A DNA stretch of 5,099 nt. Source: Candidatus Bathyarchaeota archaeon. Lineage in GTDB: Archaea > Thermoproteota > Bathyarchaeia > TCS64. The translations under genes and the position numbers were made by a program. Numbering within the stretch: the first letter of the stretch is position 1; each line of letters begins with the position of its first letter. This document shows, piece after piece, positions 4,516-5,099 of the stretch. The stretch is from the NCBI GenBank assembly GCA_016934355.1, contig JAFGTA010000171.1:1-5099 (forward strand). The letters are read 5' to 3'. A model generated the notes under the pieces. It was not told the origin of the DNA. It saw nothing but the letters and a program-made list of their open reading frames with translations, and ran no database searches.

Positions 4516-5099
4516 ATGACGGGGTTCGTTGACGTAGCCGACATACTGGCGGGCAAGGTCGAGGACGGAGCGGAGGCCAAGGTCCGCGGCTGGATATACA
4601 CGAGCAGGAGCAGCGGAGGCATCCAGTTCCTGGAGCTGAGAGACGGGTCAGGAGTACTCCAGTGCACACTAAATAAGCGCAGCGTCGACGAAGAGACGTT
4701 CAACAGCGTCGAGAAGTACCCCCTGGAGACGTCCCTGGAGCTGAAGGGAGTCGCAAAGAAGGACGACCGCGCCCCGGGGGGCTGGGAGCTCCGCGTCAAA
4801 GCCGTAGGCGCCGTCTACGAGGCAAAGCCAGACTACCCCATAGTCAAGAAGGAGCAGGGCCTCGAGTTCCTCATGGACAACAGGCACCTCTACATCCGTG
4901 AACCCAAGCTCCAGAACATATTCCAGATCAGGGCCAAGTTCCTTGAAGCCGCCCGAGACTGGTTCAGGGACAAAGGGTACACCGAGGTGCACACTCCCAT
5001 GTTCATGACAGCCAGCGTCGAGGGAGGCAGCACGCTGTTCAGCGTCGAGTACTTCGACAAGAAGGGCGTCTACCTGAGCCAGAGCTGGCAGCTCTACGC
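4516..5099 (+). CDS. asnS: Asparaginyl-tRNA synthetase, N-terminal part (3' end outside window)
   Basis: 194 complete codons and two bases are present; the gene runs off the right edge. The enzyme attaches asparagine to tRNA-Asn in the cytoplasm. Residues about 20-100 form the class IIb N-terminal OB-fold that reads the anticodon (VRGWIYTSRSSGGIQFLELRDGSG at 23-46, then RAPGGWEL at 85-92). The linker carries YPIVKKEQGLEFLMDNRHLYIR (107-128). The class II core follows, with motif 1 around KGYTEVHTPMF (153-163, invariant P161), then VEGGSTLFSVEYF (168-180) and LSQSWQLY (187-194). The RAPGG segment, the EFL-x-RHL pattern and EGGSTLF separate it from the close aspartyl-tRNA synthetases. ATG 4516 is preferred; GTG 4507 would add three residues and the frame is closed by TAA at 4498. 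Its presence suggests direct Asn-tRNA charging here. Confidence 0.92.
   Translation, partial: MTGFVDVADILAGKVEDGAEAKVRGWIYTSRSSGGIQFLELRDGSGVLQCTLNKRSVDEETFNSVEKYPLETSLELKGVAKKDDRAPGGWELRVKAVGAVYEAKPDYPIVKKEQGLEFLMDNRHLYIREPKLQNIFQIRAKFLEAARDWFRDKGYTEVHTPMFMTASVEGGSTLFSVEYFDKKGVYLSQSWQLY

Noticed and set aside
4669..4992. 107-codon minus strand reading frame opposite the tRNA synthetase
   Set aside because: The + strand frame has unmistakable synthetase motifs throughout; the minus frame is a low-complexity shadow.

Overview
The window looks like a piece of an archaeal chromosome, moderately GC-rich. Three things suggest this. The right edge enters an archaeal/eukaryotic-like asparaginyl-tRNA synthetase. 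Several genes have an A/T-rich TATA-like element centred about 27-30 bases before the start codon and almost no 5' leader, with no Shine-Dalgarno. Arginine is often AGG and isoleucine ATA. I cannot fix the phylum; a Thermoproteota/Bathyarchaeia-like lineage is only a guess. No mobile element, CRISPR array, rRNA or tRNA is visible.

Layout. Bases 1-543 (+) are the C-terminal end of a gamma-glutamyltransferase-like Ntn hydrolase (YwrD-like subgroup), starting just after the expected catalytic threonine. It meets, tail to tail with one base between the stops, a cysteine-rich DUF3795 protein (545-961, -). A perfect 7-bp hairpin contains both stop codons. Next is a RimJ/RimL-type GNAT acetyltransferase (1004-1591, -; start uncertain).

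The middle (1811-3394) is lower in GC: a hand count gives 29/60 for bases 2041-2100 against 36/60 for 4681-4740 in the synthetase gene. It holds two divergent surface-type genes sharing an 87-base promoter region. One is a small membrane-anchored protein with an Ig-like domain (1811-2242, -). The other is a larger secreted beta-rich protein whose reading frame (2330-3394, +) is cut at codon 63 by a single in-frame TAG. The membrane anchor lies before the TAG, and 291 codons of extracellular-looking sequence with five N-glycosylation sequons follow directly after it. This is the most interesting feature: a recent nonsense mutation, stop readthrough or pyrrolysine insertion, or coupled re-initiation.

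The right part holds an L-2-amino-thiazoline-4-carboxylic acid hydrolase-family protein (3617-4099, -). Its TATA-like box touches the stop codon of a small CxxH/CxxC zinc-ribbon protein (4131-4367, -). Divergent from that is the asparaginyl-tRNA synthetase gene (4516 to the window end, +).

The genes do not form one obvious pathway. Most look like single genes with their own promoters. I do not see a convincing new multi-gene system; the TAG-split surface protein and its divergent Ig-like partner are the best leads.
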